Assembly (NCBI GenBank): GCA_035542775.1 | Contig: DATKKX010000010.1 | Location: 1-7,940, forward strand | Source of the DNA: DATKKX01 sp035542775 | Lineage (GTDB): Bacteria > Planctomycetota > Phycisphaerae > UBA1845 > UTPLA1 | Direction of reading: 5' to 3' | Length of the DNA: 7,940 nt | Shown: piece after piece, positions 6,860 to 7,940 of the stretch | Layout: each line of letters opens with the position of its first letter | Numbering within the stretch: the stretch's first letter is position 1 | The notes under the pieces: model-generated | Told to the model about the DNA's origin: nothing | Database searches by the model: none | Seen by the model: only the letters and a program-made list of their open reading frames with translations | Translations under genes and position numbers: made by a program

Positions 6860-7605
6860 GAATTCTACACGCGGAAGACGATGCGACTTCACGGACCGTG
6901 ATCCGGCACATTCTCGCGGCCGAACGGACATGGCGGATCACCGAGGCCCCGGACGGCCAAGCTGCCTGGGAACTACTCGATGGAGGAATGCAGCCCGATC
7001 TGTGCCTTGTCGATATCAAGATGCCGAGGATGAACGGCCACGAGCTCGTGCAACGGATGCGCTCCGATGTGCGATACGCCAACCTGCCCGTGGTGATCCT
7101 CTCCAGCGTTCGTGAAAAGGAAATGGTCCTCCTGCTGGCCAGGCTCAGGATATCGGCTTACCTGCTCAAGCCATATGTCGCGGACAGGGTGCTGAAAACC
7201 GTCAGGCAGGTCCTCCGTTCCAATGTCATGGACTCTCTCATGGATCCGTCGCTCGTCATCGGACAATTGCAACTCACTCCCGGCCGCTACCTTGAACAGC
7301 TCATCAACCTGCTGGCAAGCCTGGACAGCCGCATGGCCGAAGCCCGTGGGATTGCTGAGCGAGGAGACCGCCCGACCGCGGCGAAGCAGGTGGAGGAGAT
7401 GGCTGCCGACTGCCTCAGGTTGGGCGCGGTCCGTTTTGAGCAATGCGCCGTGGAGACTGCGCAGATCCTGCGGACCTCTGACGGAGGCACGTCCGACCTC
7501 TACCCGCTTGAAGAGGAATTGATGAATCTGCAAGCCGCCTGCGAAAGGCTCAAGGACAGCGAGACACCGGTGGGCCGTGTGCTATTGGCTGCTTCCCGTC
7601 GTTGA
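6856..7605 (+). CDS. Response regulator with receiver and degenerate HPt-like C-terminal domain
   Basis: This 249-residue response regulator is the likely final acceptor of the upstream kinase's phosphorelay. Residues 1-122 are a complete receiver: acidic pocket Glu7/Asp8/Asp9, phosphoacceptor Asp53 in LCLVDIKMPRMNG, Ser83 (or Ser84) in the switch position, and Lys105-Pro106. After a short linker, residues 135-240 are predicted helical and contain no helix-turn-helix, GGDEF, EAL, HD-GYP or methylesterase signature. Residues 178-191 (QVEEMAADCLRLGA) resemble the core helix of an HPt domain. Aligning LGA with the HPt consensus puts Glu180 at the phospho-histidine and Ala183 at the conserved lysine, so the domain would not accept phosphate. 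It may bind a receiver or another partner instead. The HPt resemblance is a pattern judgement and could be an unrelated four-helix bundle. The ATGA overlap with the kinase argues strongly that the two proteins are partners. Confidence 0.88.
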   Translation: MRILHAEDDATSRTVIRHILAAERTWRITEAPDGQAAWELLDGGMQPDLCLVDIKMPRMNGHELVQRMRSDVRYANLPVVILSSVREKEMVLLLARLRISAYLLKPYVADRVLKTVRQVLRSNVMDSLMDPSLVIGQLQLTPGRYLEQLINLLASLDSRMAEARGIAERGDRPTAAKQVEEMAADCLRLGAVRFEQCAVETAQILRTSDGGTSDLYPLEEELMNLQAACERLKDSETPVGRVLLAASRR

Positions 7606-7801
7606 AGCCCGCCTGTCATGCACATCCGAGAGCATGAGCCGGTGGAGAACCTTCGCCGGGCTCGAGTCTTCAATTCATTGTGCCGATTACCTGGCTGGCC
7701 TCGACAACGCAACTCGCAGCGAAAGAACGACCCGCAAGGCCGTCCGCCAGAAAAGGGACGGTAGGCGTTCCAAGTCGTCCGTTGGCAGTGCTTCTTGTTA
7801 A
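7606..7801 (+). other. Intergenic region with several short hairpins, between convergent genes
   Basis: These 196 bases lie between the 3' ends of the regulator gene (+) and the tRNA gene (-), so terminators for both are expected. Just after the regulator stop, AGCCCG (7606-7611) can pair with CGGGCT (7657-7662). Inside that span TCATGC/GCATGA (7616-7621 with 7632-7637) pair perfectly, and CCGGTG/CGCCGG (7639-7644 with 7654-7659) pair with one G-T wobble. The last stem and the outer stem share bases, so they exclude each other. A further stem CCGTCC/GGACGG (7740-7745 with 7756-7761) lies nearer the tRNA end. None is followed by a clear T-run on either strand. I see no gene here. Confidence 0.4.
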
Positions 7802-7876
7802 TGGGCGTTGGCAGACTTGAACTGCCGACCTCCTGCATGTCGAGCAGGCGCTCTAAACCAACTGAGCTAAACGCCC
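7802..7876 (-). tRNA. tRNA-Val with GAC anticodon and C at position 33
   Basis: The - strand folds as a complete 75-base tRNA. The acceptor GGGCGTT/AACGCCC has seven perfect pairs. The D arm is GCTC/GAGC with loop AGTTGGTTTA. The anticodon arm is CCTGC/GCAGG with loop TCGACAT, the variable loop is AGGTC, and the T arm is GGCAG/CTGCC with loop TTCAAGT. The discriminator base is A. The anticodon GAC (bases 7839-7841 on the + strand) reads valine codons GUC and GUU. The 3' CCA is not encoded: the bases after the discriminator are TTAA. Position 33 is C instead of the near-universal U, although all stems pair perfectly. A serine CGA reading would need a shifted stem and a long variable arm, which is absent. 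Confidence 0.93.
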
Positions 7877-7940
7877 AATCTCCGGCGCAGCCGCCTCCCG
7901 TCGGCCCGCTCACGCGGTATCGTATCTTCGTCAGCCCAGC

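Noticed and set aside
7500..7913. 137-codon - strand open frame across the tRNA
   Set aside because: It runs through the whole tRNA gene and the end of the regulator gene and has no recognisable product.
7919..7924. TACGAT (- strand) as a -10 box for the tRNA gene
   Set aside because: The matching -35 region would fall outside the window, so it cannot be supported.

Overview
The window comes from a GC-rich bacterial chromosome, fully coding on the + strand apart from one tRNA on the - strand. The best guess for the organism is a Planctomycetota-like or similar anaerobic or facultative environmental bacterium. This rests on the style of the genes: a large Calx-beta-type surface protein with a C-terminal hydrophobic anchor and basic tail, a tiny lipoprotein, and a very large hybrid sensor kinase. 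No marker gene is present, so the assignment is weak.

Layout. (1) Bases 1-2251 hold the 3' part of a gene for a secreted, repeat-rich surface protein. It has four tandem Calx-beta-like repeats, a proline linker, an InlB-B-repeat-like domain and a C-terminal membrane anchor; its start lies upstream. (2) Bases 2298-2519 encode a 73-residue lipoprotein, 46 bases downstream and probably in the same operon. (3) Bases 2520-2860 form a non-coding gap with one GC-rich hairpin. (4) Bases 2861-6859 encode a 1332-residue sensor, the most notable object here. Two ferredoxin-type [4Fe-4S] motifs, an [FeFe]-hydrogenase H-cluster domain, a third four-cysteine Fe-S motif, PAS, coiled coil, GAF, HisKA, HATPase, receiver and HPt domains all lie in one chain. 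(5) Bases 6856-7605 encode a response regulator whose start overlaps the kinase stop (ATGA). It has a normal receiver but no DNA-binding domain; its C-terminal half looks like an HPt domain that has lost its histidine. (6) Bases 7606-7801 are non-coding with several short hairpins. (7) Bases 7802-7876 on the - strand are a tRNA-Val(GAC) with an unusual C at position 33.

How the genes work together. The kinase and regulator form one translationally coupled unit that can be read as a complete phosphorelay: His804, then Asp1098, then His1267 in the kinase, then Asp53 in the regulator. The probable input is H2 or cellular redox state, sensed through an H-cluster domain that keeps its four cluster cysteines but lacks the proton-relay cysteine of catalytic enzymes. 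PAS and GAF domains could add further inputs. The output is not visible in the window and probably works by protein-protein contact. The surface protein and lipoprotein are most likely an unrelated neighbouring operon.
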